This document shows positions 19,501 to 31,106 of a stretch of 64,000 nt of DNA, piece after piece. The DNA lies in contig NW_019211455.1 in assembly GCF_002443255.2 (NCBI RefSeq), forward strand, positions 20,249,126 through 20,313,125, read 5' to 3'. Below the pieces are notes generated by a model. That model saw only the letters and a program-made list of their open reading frames with translations, was not told the origin of the DNA and made no database searches. Origin of the DNA: Varroa destructor (lineage: Eukaryota; Arthropoda; Arachnida; Mesostigmata; Varroidae). Each line of letters starts with the position of its first letter. The stretch's first letter is position 1. The position numbers and the translations under genes are program-made.

Positions 19501-21244
19501 CATTGAAGATGGCGGCTTACCTTTATTCTGTGTGCTAACATAAAAATAGGTGATATATAATTAAAGCAAAATTACGAATTGCAGTTCATAAATGATGAGG
19601 CCTACGAGCGAATGCGTTCGCGTATCGAGAACTTAGGCCGAACAGGGCTTGGGCCTGTCGGCACGTCTAGCGTCAACTTAACGCCAACTGAACAGTCAAC
19701 AGCTTCCAAAGATGAACCTCCACGCCAACCAAAAGGTAGTTCACTCAATAAAATGCCTGGAAAATATTTGTGTTCTCTCCCTTAGTAAGACCCGGAATAA
19801 CCGGGTAAGCGCTCTAAGAATTTTTTTAAGTTATAAGTTTTTATATAACTTATCATATATATATATATATATATATGATAAGTTATATAAAAACTTATAA
19901 CTTAAAAAAATTTATATATATATATATAATTAAGGGTCTCCGGCTAGTACATCTTCAGAACCTCTTTAACTGATATTTAGTGCTAGCTGATCCGGAACAC
20001 TCGGCAAGTTTCTCTTAGGGTAGATAAGTTCCTGTTGGGTAAAGAGATGCACCTTCACGATGTAGTGTACTAGTGTATTGTACGCGTGAGTGATAGAGGA
20101 AGTATATGGTAATAATTGAGAAAGTTTGAAATAAGGTCTATTTTTGCAAAACCAATAGCGAAAAACAAGTCTTCTCCTTAGACTACACAATGGGTACGCA
20201 ACTGGGTACCTACCACAACAATCTGGTGCTCAATCTAGCAGGCGGACCTCTCCAATAAAATAACGAACTCGAACGAATGCGAGTTTAAACTGGTAACGTC
20301 GAAAATGCGGGTTGAGCCGATATATTAAACAATCAACGACACAAAACATGGATACATCGGTGTGATGAGTTGTCAGTTGTATGATCACTACAGGGGGCCT
20401 CGAGTGTCTCAAGAAGCTTCGAGGCCACTGGAGGTAAGGTAAGTTAAAAAGAGTGCTAATCGTCGCAGTGTTATGCACTATAGGTAAGCGATATAAACCA
20501 TGATGACTTGACGTCTCCAAAGCACAACTGATTTATAGTGCCCCGATCAGTCAGTACTACAATCTTCTATACATTCGTTCCCTATACATTGACTGACTAT
20601 GCAACGTGCGGAGCTTACGAGCCGAAAAAATGCAACGGAGCTAGGCTGCAAAAGACTTCGATCCTTCAGAAATAAATGATGAATACTTATTTCATCACTA
20701 ATTCAGGCTGAAGATGCTGATACGTCATCAGCCCATCAAAATAAAGTGCTCGTATTAACACAAATCTCCCGTAGGGCCTAGATGAACATGTCCCCAAACC
20801 CATAGAGCTAGTGGGATATATATACCCAAATGTGGCTAATTACGAATAATTGCGAACAGGGTCAGGAAGCAATAGTATACAAAAACGTGCACATCCAAGG
20901 CGCCTCAACCGAGACCGGCGTATTGATCAGGATTTGTTGAGAGCGTTCTTAGCATGGAATTCGAGGTCGTCGTACCAAATCCAAAGGTTTGTAGACGGGG
21001 GAGGCGGGAAGGGGACTTCCCGCAGCGATTGATGTAACACAAACGTGATATATAAAGTACAGATATAAGACACTTGTATAAATTTTTGATTCTTCAGAAC
21101 TTTTTAGCAGTAATCGTGCATCCCGAGATATTCGTAGGTGAAAATCGTCTAACTACAACAGATTCCGGCAACATCGAGTTACAGGCCGATAGCGTGCCTG
21201 AAATAGTTCTCAATAGGGTTCAAAAGGCCCAAAAAAGAGACTAA
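16250..21244 (+). CDS. Candidate multi-exon gene, function unknown
   Basis: Proposed exons are 16250-16507, possibly 17266-17439, 17798-17977, 19585-19735, 20860-20990 (or 20986) and 21098-21244. Phases chain through 0, 0, 0, 1; the last junction is unresolved because the better donor (phase 2) does not fit the last exon (phase 0). The first exon begins MPARRLQNNETEKPPKSPPP and is Pro/Lys/Glu-rich; the third holds CCVHPKLIKNGGKCTDAAC, a possible metal-binding cysteine cluster, and ends in ITIDEVEQLLGIKIDQ. The fourth has NDEAYERMRSRIENLG. The composition would suit a nuclear protein, but I name no family. The chained phases and AAG|GTAAGG, CAG|GTAAGT donors are the main evidence. Confidence 0.42.
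16921..17033. repeat. Inverted repeat pair with a second crossed pair
   Basis: Bases 16921-16939 and 17007-17025 are reverse complements at 18 of 19 positions. A second pair, TTGAAGCCAT at about 16944 and ATGGCTTCAA at 17024, is also complementary but placed in crossed rather than nested order. This lies in the first proposed intron of the 16-21 kb gene. Confidence 0.85.
17798..17977 (+). other. Internal exon of the 16-21 kb candidate gene, cysteine cluster
   Basis: This is exactly 60 codons between GACACTTTTAG and the consensus donor CAG|GTAAGT, phase 0 at both ends. It encodes four cysteines in C-C-x(12)-C-x(4)-C spacing, followed by an acidic helix-like segment. It is the best exon of this candidate gene. 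Confidence 0.5.
18766..19025 (-). CDS. Candidate complete small gene, 60 residues, two exons
   Basis: On the minus strand ATG at 19025 opens an exon to 18916 ending CGAAG|GTACCA (phase 2). The second exon, 18838-18766, follows AAGTTCAG and completes the codon in phase 2. The product begins MTRRPEPNPNRPGL, has a hydrophobic stretch around IAVGYWLHQGVIL, then a charged C-terminus ending DEKPK. The single hydrophobic segment suggests a small membrane or mitochondrial protein, by inference only. It lies inside the third proposed intron of the plus-strand candidate gene. No family is recognised. Confidence 0.3.
19096..19378 (-). CDS. Candidate minus-strand internal exon
   Basis: The exon starts after the good minus-strand acceptor GTTTAACATTAG (phase 2) and ends at the strong donor CCCAGC|GTAAGT (phase 0), 283 bases with no stop. 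It encodes segments such as GQFGQIYAVKTFRL and RNAGHSASGYNGIHRDV and ends basic. Phase 0 does not match the next minus-strand candidate, which has its own ATG, so they may be separate genes. No family is recognised. Confidence 0.33.
19585..19735 (+). other. Internal exon of the 16-21 kb candidate gene
   Basis: The exon follows GAATTGCAG (phase 0) and ends CAAAAG|GTAGTT (phase 1). It encodes FINDEAYERMRSRIENLG and then a Thr/Ser/Pro-rich stretch. Phase 0 matches the end of the exon at 17977, so a direct join gives an open frame. Confidence 0.42.
19821..19910. repeat. Perfect 90-bp palindrome with TA core
   Basis: Bases 19821-19855 are the exact reverse complement of 19876-19910, and the 20 bases between them are an alternating TA run that is itself self-complementary. 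The whole is a perfect palindrome able to form a 45-bp stem. It lies just after candidate exon 19585-19735. A further TA run follows to about 19929. Confidence 0.97.
20860..21244 (+). other. Last two candidate exons of the 16-21 kb gene
   Basis: The first follows TGCGAACAG (phase 1, matching 19735) and encodes a basic segment with QKRAHPRRLNRDRR and then QDLLRAFLAWNSR. The second follows TTCTTCAG at 21097 and encodes FLAVIVHPEIFVGENR to KAQKRD and TAA at 21244. Joining requires the weak donor TTT|GTAGAC; the stronger AAAG|GTTTGT gives a frame conflict. Confidence 0.35.
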
Positions 21245-22213
21245 CTGTTGGACTAAGACCAACAAATAACAAGCTGGTATTCCGCGTTAAAAAAACGGAC
21301 GTTGTTTTCTCTATGCAAAATAGCATCCTTTTCAATAAAAGGTCTAATTTAAATTTTTACGCTCTGATCCTTATTCGCGAAGGATTTGATAATTTATTTG
21401 AATTGCGAAAACAACAAATTTTGGTTGTTACTCCGCGGTTTCGACACCCAAAATAGTAAATGAACGCATGCCCGTTATGGAGGCCATGTCGCACCCCGTA
21501 TATTTATATATGTGTGACGTTATATATATATTATACGCGTCAATACTGCCAATTGCGGTGGATTTCTAATGGTGGGTATGAAATCCCTCATTCTTGGTCT
21601 GTTGTAGGCATTTTTTGTTCTAAGTTTAAAAAAACGTCTGGATTTTTCTATTCCAGGAAGTAAAGGCTGCATACGTTCAGAAAGAACTCGCTAAAGAGTA
21701 ATTTGGTGAATATACAGTAAAAATCTTGTAGCAATTTTGGCTAAATCCGGAGTTAATGTCATGCCAGTTTAGTGTCATACTTAATAAAAACTTCATAAAA
21801 TAAAAGTAAGTTAGTCACCTGTGAGACTATCTTAAATGATGTGACTGTTCATTTCACTGTCAGCGTAAAATAGAAAAGCGTAAAAAAATGTATATCAGTG
21901 GCGACCATGAAAATTCAATCTTAAGGTATACATTTCGTTAGTTATTGGAGCTTAAGGGACCGACAAAGACTGTTGTTGTAGAAGAAAAAAAATGGAAGCT
22001 AACGGCGCTTAGTTGGCGAACAAACAGCCACCGAGTAGCTCGTACTCTATCATAGCGGTAATACACGACATCAGCGTATTTCGTGTGTATTGGTTAAATA
22101 ACTGATAAACACATTGCTGCAAGTGCTTAACAAAAGTCATTTGTTATTTACCAATTCCATATAGTAACACACGATGGAATTATCAGTACAAAGCCACAGA
22201 CTTCGATAAATAA

Positions 22214-22248
<35 letters not shown>

Positions 22249-22253
22249 ATATA
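22214..22253. repeat. TA microsatellite, interrupted once
   Basis: An alternating A/T run of about 40 bases with a single TT interruption near its middle. Confidence 0.95.
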
Positions 22254-23986
22254 TTTGTATATTAGTTAACAACGATAACCTGTTTTTCTTTTATTTCGTT
22301 TTAGTTTCGTCGTAGTTTTACACCGATGTAACCTCGCAATATTGTATTGAGCGTTCCTCGTCATTTTAGGAAAGCTTGTTTGCTGGATTAGGTCCCGAAA
22401 TGTGGGTAAAAAAATTTCGCAGTCATGTGCAGTAGAAAGTCATATGCGTACATTGTTATTCCCTGTTGAATCCAAAGTTTCTATGAATACGCGAGGTGTT
22501 CTTGAATCTGGTCAGAGGAACCTGGAAGCGCGAGTTCCCTTAGCTCTACCAATACGGAAATAGCATCTCTAATGCACCCGTTTATAGTGGAAGGTTTAGA
22601 ATATAACTGAATTGAAGAACTATAGGTGAGCCCTAGGAGATATCTGTCACTCAGCTCGGGAAGCAACAGCAACATACATGGAAAACGCGAATTTCTTGTC
22701 CCTTCATTCCTTGCTAACATGTTGTCTTGAATGAAGTTAAGTAAATATTTGGTAGAAGGTACTTAATGAGACCTTAGCACAGCCTTAGTCAAGATCGAAG
22801 TCTCCGTCATCGTTTCCTTCATACTTTTAAATTGCCGTATTAAAAAGGGACCGAATCGGCATAACGTCCACGCGGTATCTCGAAAGAGTCAATTAATGCA
22901 GTCGACGATGTGTGTCATTGTTCAGTGGTTATCAATAATAATCATGGGTATTCTATCGAATCAACCATAAAGATTTTAACAATTTCGAATGTGTCAGATA
23001 TTCGGGATCCTGCAGCAATAGAAAATGTGTGTTGTGACGCGGGCATTGTATATTCCTTTCTATGTAATTCTTAGTTCTTGTGCCACAGTGCAAATAAGGA
23101 CTAATAAAGATTTCTAATTCGAACCGTGTATAGCAACACTGAATTTGGTTTATCCAAATCTAGCCTCGAAAGACCACTCAAGTTTATACGTGCAGACATC
23201 CAGCAGGTGAAAATCACTAAAAGATCTCTTGCTATACTCAATTACAGGGTCATTTTCTCATATGTCTCATTAATAATATATTCCTAATATTAGGACGGAT
23301 GCCAAATTGTGTGCAGATCTTTGTAGGGGTAATTTCGGTCTCATTTTATATTTATCGTCACAATATTTATGGTGACCGTTTTTATGAAGCAAACGACAAA
23401 AGCGTGTATCATTACTACGGGATTATATTGCAGCTAGTGCTCTACGATAGACGTCGTCTGTCGCAGTTGGGCCCGTCAAAAACGGGTCATAGTCATCATT
23501 ATTAGCAGCTTCGTCGGAGCGGCAGGTACATTTAGTTTGCCCGATTAGTTTTGCACCAGTCAAATGAACGTTCAGTAGTTGGCAAGCTAGAATCTTTGGG
23601 GAAACACTCGTCTGCACTGTGGATACCTGTGGCGAAACGTTTGAATCGTCGATTCATGAATCGGATCGTTGAAGGGCATCAGGGAAGCATCGCTTGTCGC
23701 GCAACAGTTATTTAGACAACAACCTCGCTAGATAACAATATAATTATTAGTGATTTCATCTTCGAAACTACATACGCCCGTGTAGTAATATGTCCCGCAA
23801 CTAAGAACTTAAATATTATATTATATAATAAAAAGAACCAGTCTGCTACGATAATATATACAATATTCAGAAGACAGTAATGGCAATAACGAAGTTGTTT
23901 ACATGACAGAAATAGGTTCAATCCAAATACTAGAAATCAAATAAAGACGCCCACCAAACATATGACGAAACTGAAAACAACTGAAG

Positions 23987-24076
23987 TAATATAATATTAT
24001 TATTATATATAATAATAATATATATATATATTATTATTATATAATATAATATTTATATAATAATAATATTATATTA
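23987..24076. repeat. Nested TA/TAA palindrome
   Basis: The 23 bases at 23987-24009 are the exact reverse complement of 24054-24076. Between them lies a second palindrome built of TAA and TA units. The sequence has no G or C for about 90 bases. Confidence 0.92.
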
Positions 24077-26199
24077 TTCTTCTTCTTTTTTTGAAATCAG
24101 TTCCGCAGTGTGAGTGTTCGTCGCATAGAAAGGCTACATGGCCTCTATGGGAACTGCTTAAGAATTACTACCATACGTAGGTTCTTGCTAATTTGATCCT
24201 TCTTATATTGCTTTAAGAGAAGGCTACTCGAAATTGTTCCTTATGGTGGAAGTTGTTTCAAGTCCTACGCTAGTACGCGTTGCTTTGAGGCTCTTATGAG
24301 CATCTCTGATGAAAGTAACCATTAATGAAACTAACGGTTAGAACAAACCCTAGCAAAAGCGAAGTTCTTATACTCGTTTATAGTTGGCCAGGATCGCGTA
24401 TTGGTGCTCCATTGGGTTATAGACATATATCATGACGTCTAGTAGCTATACATTTTGCTGAGAGGGCCGCAGCTGATCAAGTTCACTGCACAAAGGCTGA
24501 CATACTTCCTAAGTTCTTCAAGATCGATGGTATCAATATCTCGCCGATACGAACATAAAGTATATAATCGAGATGCCGCAATGCAAAATGGAAAAATTTC
24601 AATTGATAATTGATTTATGTGAAAATACCCGGTGGTGAATGTAAACCAACGTCTTTCTTTTATCTAATAGCGAAATTTCCTCAGCAACAGGTTCAGGTCG
24701 CTATGAATATCGCTTTACCATTTGCGTTTAGCTTTCCGTAAAATTCATTTACTTTGTTATATGAGTTGGTGTCTCGGAAAATTGTACTTTTTTAGCGGCT
24801 CTCAAACGTTGGCCGTCAGCCTTGCAGAAATGATTGGCCCATTTGGGCCAGATGCGACTTTCTGTCGGGTGCCCGCCTCCCAGTTCGGCAGGCACTGCTT
24901 CTCATATTTGTTCTCTTGAAGCCGTTGAGTTCGTTCTGGCACAGCTACTCACTAACTCAACTGGGAATAGCTCCACTCATTAAGTAAATCTTGAACAGCT
25001 GTCGCAAAAATTTGTTCAGCCCTGCCATTTGAATAAGATCCCATCCGAACGAAGAACACAGAAGATGCGATTCGAGTAAGCGGGCAAAAGGGAACGAAGT
25101 ATCAGGCCAGTCATAAGAGAACATTTATCCTCAATGCGTTCTATAGGTACTTCAAACTCGAACGCATGCATAGATCTAGCAATTTTCAAAATAGAATAAG
25201 GCATACTACATAGGTAATATATATCGTCGTATTTTTGTTCATAGACTTTACTGCATAAGATGATAGCAGTGTATAATTTAATCTAAAAAGTTCAGGAGGC
25301 AGTTCGATGTGCCATTATGAATTATGTTCTTACTTGTACAGTACCCCCCTGTAGTATTGCATAAGTACGTTTATCAAGATCAGCTTTTTCCAAATACAAG
25401 TGCTTTGGTCGATAATTTCTTTGACGTGAGTCTGACGATTGCGTATTGCCCATACGCAAACATACCTATCTGCCCATTGGTAGGCTGCTTTTCACAGCTT
25501 GAGAACGACCGTCTGGGTAGAAATTGACTAGCCGATACTTCGAAGTCTTTTACACCTTACTTCATACATGCCCCCAAGAAAATAACGGAAAACGACACTG
25601 GAATTGGGCTGAAAAGGCGCTCATAAGGAGAGCCTGCCTGCCTGTCCTGTCGCGTCTGCTGTTTTAAAAAGATTTTTTTATCTATTTGCTTTTCCTTCCA
25701 CTGCAAGCGTTTCCTGTTTTGATGTGTCATCCGATTGTCTTAGCAGCGGTAGCGACACCGCCGGTTGCAGCTTAAACCAACCGACCACCGTGCACTTTTA
25801 ATATCGTCGTCAAAAAGGTTCACTATTCTACGTTCGCCTTTTTCCGGAAACGTAAGCCCCATCTCTGCTTAGAGGTACTATCACTTTTTCTCATATGAAC
25901 GGTTCAATAGCGTACCCTGCCAACGATTCTTATAACCTACCTAAACTTCGTAGACAGCGATTTTTTGGACGACCGCGATATATGCAAAATGACAAAATGG
26001 AAGTGTGGTATCTCCATTCAGTTTAAGTCTCATTTTTGCTGAAGAAACGAGCTGTCAGCGATCTTTGCGCTCTGCGCCTGATACGTTTTCTGCGTTCAAA
26101 ACCCTCTACAATCCGGTTGGATTACACTCGCAAAGCGTGGCCCACCAAAATAGTGCGTTCAGCGACAAGCATCCTTTTCAGAGGCGTGCTGTGCCGAGT

Positions 26200-27200
26200 A
26201 AAAAAGGGAGGCGCCCGAGTTTTCTCTTTCCATGCGCGGCGATCTTTTGAAAAGTGGGGCAATGGGAGACCAGATGGGGGTTCGAACTGTCGAAGCAGCC
26301 ACTTCCACCATCGGGATGGACGGGGCCTTTTCTCTCCGCCGCAGGCACCGACACATCGGGAATATGAAGGAGAGTTCAAGAGGTGAGGGAAGAAGAGAAA
26401 CCAGTGACGGAAGAAAGCAAAGGGGCTGTCGCCCGTGAGACGTCGAGGTATTGCCGGCCAACGCCTTGAAAGGGGTGGGCCCAGTAGAAAGGTGGCCCTA
26501 GCGACACTAGCGCAGTGGGCGCATCTGCATACACCTGCTGCTCGACTCGCAGCGGGTGCAAGCGCGGCTGCGATCTTTTTCCCTCAGCTCGTCATGACTA
26601 CTAGTGCGAAAACGGTAAGCGGTGAATTCGTTTATACCAACGAATATCTACCGAGCGTTAGAATCCTAGAGACTACACAGAAAACCGATTACACAGATCA
26701 GCTGATCCAGATGGCACTCGGCACCTGTCATCCACAGCGACGCGACGGTAGCAATACAGGATTGGGAATTGCGAACGCCAAGATAGCGGTGGCTGCCGCC
26801 GCCGCAGCGGAAGAATGAGCGTAAAAAGGAAATCGGTCAAACGACCAACTGCTCGAAGCTTGCGTGAATGCTTTCGGTTATGCGTGGTCCTGTACGCACA
26901 CATCGACGCGCTCACATCGGGCTACAGGTTCAGTATCCGCAGATGGATGTATGTAAAAGCGAGAGAAGGGGGATAGGGCGAGAAAGCCAGCGAAAACTGA
27001 AGCTGTAAGCCTTAGGGGGTTTTGTAGGTGCCCTGGGACTGTTTCGCTCCTTTTTGGTTAGTTGTACACTGTACGATGTATAGAGTTGCACCGCATTCGA
27101 TCTATGGCCGTGATCAGCGAAAGTGGTAGCGGTGCCGGTAGTAGGTAGCGCCCGTCTGTACGCCGCCCGTCTGTACGCCATGCAACGAGCGCCGTGCATA
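26200..27200. other. GC-rich segment, possible promoter or first-exon region
   Basis: This kilobase is visibly richer in G+C and CpG than its surroundings, and several frames on both strands are open over it. On the plus strand a frame ending at 26818 carries LIQMALGTCHPQRRDG and a six-alanine run before its stop; an ATG at 26594 is available, but a splice donor ACG|GTAAGC sits seven codons after it. I cannot choose a strand or frame. A GC-rich segment like this is often a promoter with a first exon. Confidence 0.3.
27150..27179. repeat. Tandem 15-bp duplication
   Basis: The 15 bases GCCCGTCTGTACGCC occur twice without a gap at 27150-27164 and 27165-27179, at the edge of the GC-rich segment. 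Confidence 0.95.
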
Positions 27201-28965
27201 ATATCCGACGACTGACTTTGCATCCACGCTTTGATTTCCGAACACTTTCCTACCTCGTCAATTCGATTACCCCGAAGGTGATTTCTGCTTTCTTAGTGTT
27301 CAATTGCTATAGCGTTCTTGCGTCCGCTGACCTATGCGCCGGTCTTACGACTTTGCTGCTCGAAACGAATCTCGAGAAATAAGAAGGATGTAAATACTGC
27401 AACAAGTGTAATGTGTGCTCCTTTGAGTGCGATTTGTCGAGCCGAGATAACACCGGGAAATGCCTAAAGAACAGTCTTTTTACTGTTTAATAACTAATGG
27501 CAAAAATCATTAACTTATGGTCGCATTAATACACTTAATTGTTTACTTCGTAATTGCGGTTAAAAATTGAATTAGAGTTATTTACTGTGTACTAACTATT
27601 TACGTGAAAAAAACCTGCGCATGCCAATGAACACCTACCAAGTTAAGCAAGTGGGCAAAATTACCCCCAAACCACGTTGAGTGCAGACGGGCCGCTGAAA
27701 AATCGCGCAAAGATGAGTCCGGTAAGACCTATATCTAAACCATACAGCATGAGCAATAAATTCCCGTAAGGGGTTTCTTAAGTGCCAGTAAGTACGCAAA
27801 ACCATAGGGGGAAACGAAACTATAATTGATGAAGAAGGTGTCGAGTGTTTTACTGTTTAATGTTTCCACTTCTAGAGAATTACACCAACTTCACATGTAA
27901 AAAGACATAAACTAGATGACAATGTAACAGCTAGGACCAGAGGTCGAGTAACCATAATGATAAGAAGCAAACGTTCCTTAACCTGCTACTATGATCTAAA
28001 GTATAGGCTATATGTTGACTTTTTCTATCTATCGCTAATCTTTTGACGATGGGCAATCGTACCCGTAATACAGTGGGGACTGGTTCCATGATATAAATGG
28101 GCATGGGTGAGAGATCGGTTATAGCTAGACGGAACATGCCTATGCATTTAATAGTCGTAGCGGTACGGCAAGCGAGTACACGTGCCTACTACAAGGCTTC
28201 GTCTTACGCATTCTAACTATCTCAAATCAAACGGTTTGAGGTTAATTAGCAAAAATCACAGCTTTGTATCAAAGGATAGAGCCTCTAGGGTAGAAAAAGA
28301 TCCCTGCAAAAAGAGAAACCTGTCTCAGTTCGAAATCTATGGTTGATTCTATAATTAATGAAGCTGGCAATTGCAGTTTGAAAGCGCGTTCCAGTCTTGC
28401 TATAGCCAAAAATTAACGCTCGTCGTTTATGTTCAACGTTCTTTCCTAATGAAAGCTGTCTTAGGGTGTTTGTCACGTCAGTATAATCTGCAGGTCGGTA
28501 TCATTTACTCAAATGTGGTCTCTATTTACGATGTGTCTTAGTACGCCTATCGTACTTGTGACTTTTGAAGCCGGAGCGCCAAATATGCGCATAGGTGCTA
28601 TTCGCCATACGTACCATATCCCGTTTTCTTAGGATCAACGCGAGTTGTTAGGATCGTTCCGTTTCGAAATTTTCACGTCTTTACTTGCTTCAAATTTACC
28701 CTATGTTGCCCTCGAAATTAGCATTTAGGTACGAACCTTATTGCAGTACTAACTGAACCTTGTTGAGGTCATGACGAAACGAAGCGGAACAACATTGTGC
28801 GGTGTATTTTCACAGTATCGATCTACTTTTCGATTAGACCATTTTTCTTGATCGTTCTGACCTTTTTAATCGCTTTGCCTACTGGTGGTAGGCAATTTCT
28901 GCATATAGCCCCGGAAATGTGCCGCTCAAAGGAGAGAGGCGTGCTATTATTGCAACTGGGTTATA

Positions 28966-29229
28966 ATGGACCTTACATTAACCAGGAACATCTGTCAGTT
29001 GAACCTAACTGAGGATCCTAAATGGCGTTTGTGTGTTGCAGTCAATCCACATTCATTGGTAGTCACCCCAATTATATTCACCTTAGAGAGGTTCCTTCGA
29101 TTTTTAAATCTTCCGTTTATTCCAATTTGGACCCTTGCTTATATACATGCACTTGTGACAACTAAAATCGATCGATTTCCAGCCTATGCATGCGTGGTCC
29201 AACGTAAAATAGGGAGACACGTAAAGTAG
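28966..29229 (+). CDS. Candidate coding segment with hydrophobic stretches
   Basis: The frame is open from 28912 to the stop at 29227-29229 (105 codons), with an ATG at 28966. It includes VTPIIFTLERFLRFL and PFIPIWTLAYIHALV, two hydrophobic stretches, and a basic end RKIGRHVK. A second frame over 28886-29011, after a plausible acceptor, is also open and reads through GYNGPYINQEHLS, so the frame at the 5' end is uncertain. No family is recognised. Confidence 0.28.
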   Translation: MDLTLTRNICQLNLTEDPKWRLCVAVNPHSLVVTPIIFTLERFLRFLNLPFIPIWTLAYIHALVTTKIDRFPAYACVVQRKIGRHVK

Positions 29230-29328
29230 CATGATTCACGTGTTGTTGGCAACGAAGCAGGACAACTGCCATTCACAAAAACCTGCTAATAACCATTAAG
29301 TCTGACCCGCTTCAAACGTTGGAGATTC

Positions 29329-29631
29329 GTGCGGGATATCGTTACACACGGGCGACAGGCCGTGAGCACTATAACGGGGTGCATATCAGGCGCGTCGCGG
29401 AGGGCGACGAGCAGGGCGCACAAAGCATACAACATGCGAGATCTAGCAAGGGAACCTCCAAAGTCATCCGAAAGCCCGATCAGGAAGCCCATTGAATTGC
29501 CCAGGAACGCGAAACCTTTTCTGCGTTCCGCCGTACCTCACAGGAATCTTAGAGAGAAAAAAATTACACAAGCACCGAACATGGCGGCTGTTGAAATCAT
29601 TGTTGGCGAGTTCAACAATGCACTTGGATGA
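29329..29631 (+). CDS. Candidate coding segment, basic and Pro-rich
   Basis: The open frame runs about 100 codons to TGA at 29631, in sequence richer in G+C than its flanks. An ATG at 29434 would give a 65-residue product containing REPPKSSESPIRKPIELP and ending VEIIVGEFNNALG. Upstream in-frame codons suggest it could be a last exon. The minus strand is also open over part of it. No family is recognised. Confidence 0.3.
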   Translation: MRDIVTHGRQAVSTITGCISGASRRATSRAHKAYNMRDLAREPPKSSESPIRKPIELPRNAKPFLRSAVPHRNLREKKITQAPNMAAVEIIVGEFNNALG

Positions 29632-30822
29632 CATCAATTATTAACTTATAGTTATTACGATTACTACCGTTGCGGTGGGGCAAATAATCTGTCTGGCGAA
29701 CATGTCTGAAACACTGAATATGAACTAAACTCGAAATTCAAATATGGTTTCATTTTATTTATTAGAGATATTTATTCGGTTATTTATTTACCACACTTGT
29801 CCTGTCGAAGGCTAAGCCGCGTTAATTTCTAAGGGTACACCGCAGTGCATTGCTCTTTTCGACTAGTGAAAGCGAGCCGTTTGGCCTGACACAGGTCGTA
29901 GATAGGACACGTTTATTAGTGCCAACAAGATTTCTTGTATTTCCAGTTAACGACAATCCTTGTTCTCAGAAAGTCTATTAATTCATCATTGCAATTACTG
30001 ACGAATAGGGCTCAGTGAGCTAAAATTGCGTCTCGAATTGTTCCATGAATAAGAGGCTGTTGCTGGCGAGAAAGCACGTAAGGCAATCAGCTGTGAATGT
30101 GTGTAAGCTTCATCTTTTTTTTTTTTAAATATGTTGCCCTTACTATTTCTAGGGCTGCTAAGTCTGACACAGCCAGCCTTGAATCTAACCGATAAACACC
30201 TATTAAACAACTGGCATGATCTCTAGGGCATTGTTAAGTAACAGGGGGCATAGGTTATTTATCAACCTTGACGTTACAATATCTGTGTAAAAATGACGCC
30301 ATCGAACAAGAAATGAAAGTTCCTGTATGCTACTTGGACCGAATAAGGTATCCTTTGTTTGCGCCATATTTTGCTTACTAACCAAACTTGCCGTTTAGCA
30401 GTTTTTCACTTAAAAACTCTACTTAAGATAGATACACTGTTTTTCTTTCTATTCCGTTACGTTCTATAGTCTTTTTACTAGTTTGTTTTGTTGTGTGCGC
30501 CAGAATTAGCCTTCTGTTAACTGAATCAACGATACGGACAATTTTACCATGTTCGCTAATGCAACTTGTACGCTATATCGTTATGATATCACACATTGGA
30601 GGAGATATTGAAATTGTATTTGAAAATTAGGTGACGGACTTCAGTTAGGGAGTTGATCCTCGCGACCCGCAACCTTTTGTTATCCTATTTTCTATGACTG
30701 TTTTTGAAATTATTTATTCTCATAATGTTGAACATATCTTTCTCCTTTTTAGCTGCACATATGCTTTACAAGGTTTACAATTATTGCTTCAAAGTATTAT
30801 TCCAATGAAGTAAGATTCTATT

Positions 30823-30838
30823 AAAAAAAAAAAAAAAA
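30823..30838. repeat. A16 homopolymer
   Basis: A pure run of 16 A within 29.64-31.1 kb, where I see no convincing gene. Confidence 0.95.
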
Positions 30839-31106
30839 GTATATTTTAGGTTTTCTATATATTTTACGAAAACCAGATAAGACTTTTTATGGAAGTATCG
30901 TATTTTCAAAGCAGCTGTGGCAGTGTTTCGTGGACGCTCATTTAACTAAATTGCTCTGATCCACTGCTCTTATTCGTTATTGGCCTTTCCAGGAGTTCAT
31001 CTTGAAATGTATAACATAACAAATTGAAGTGTACTACCAAAGGATAAGACATAATAGAAATGCATTGACGTCCAACACGTGCTAGCATATCAAGAACATC
31101 ATCGTG

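Larger units (their letters stand above)
21245..26000. other. No convincing gene; A+T-rich with microsatellites
   Basis: Apart from the TA repeats listed separately I see only short open frames with no paired splice signals. A plus-strand frame at 23299-23505 and another at 24722-24919 are of the length expected by chance. Confidence 0.4.
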
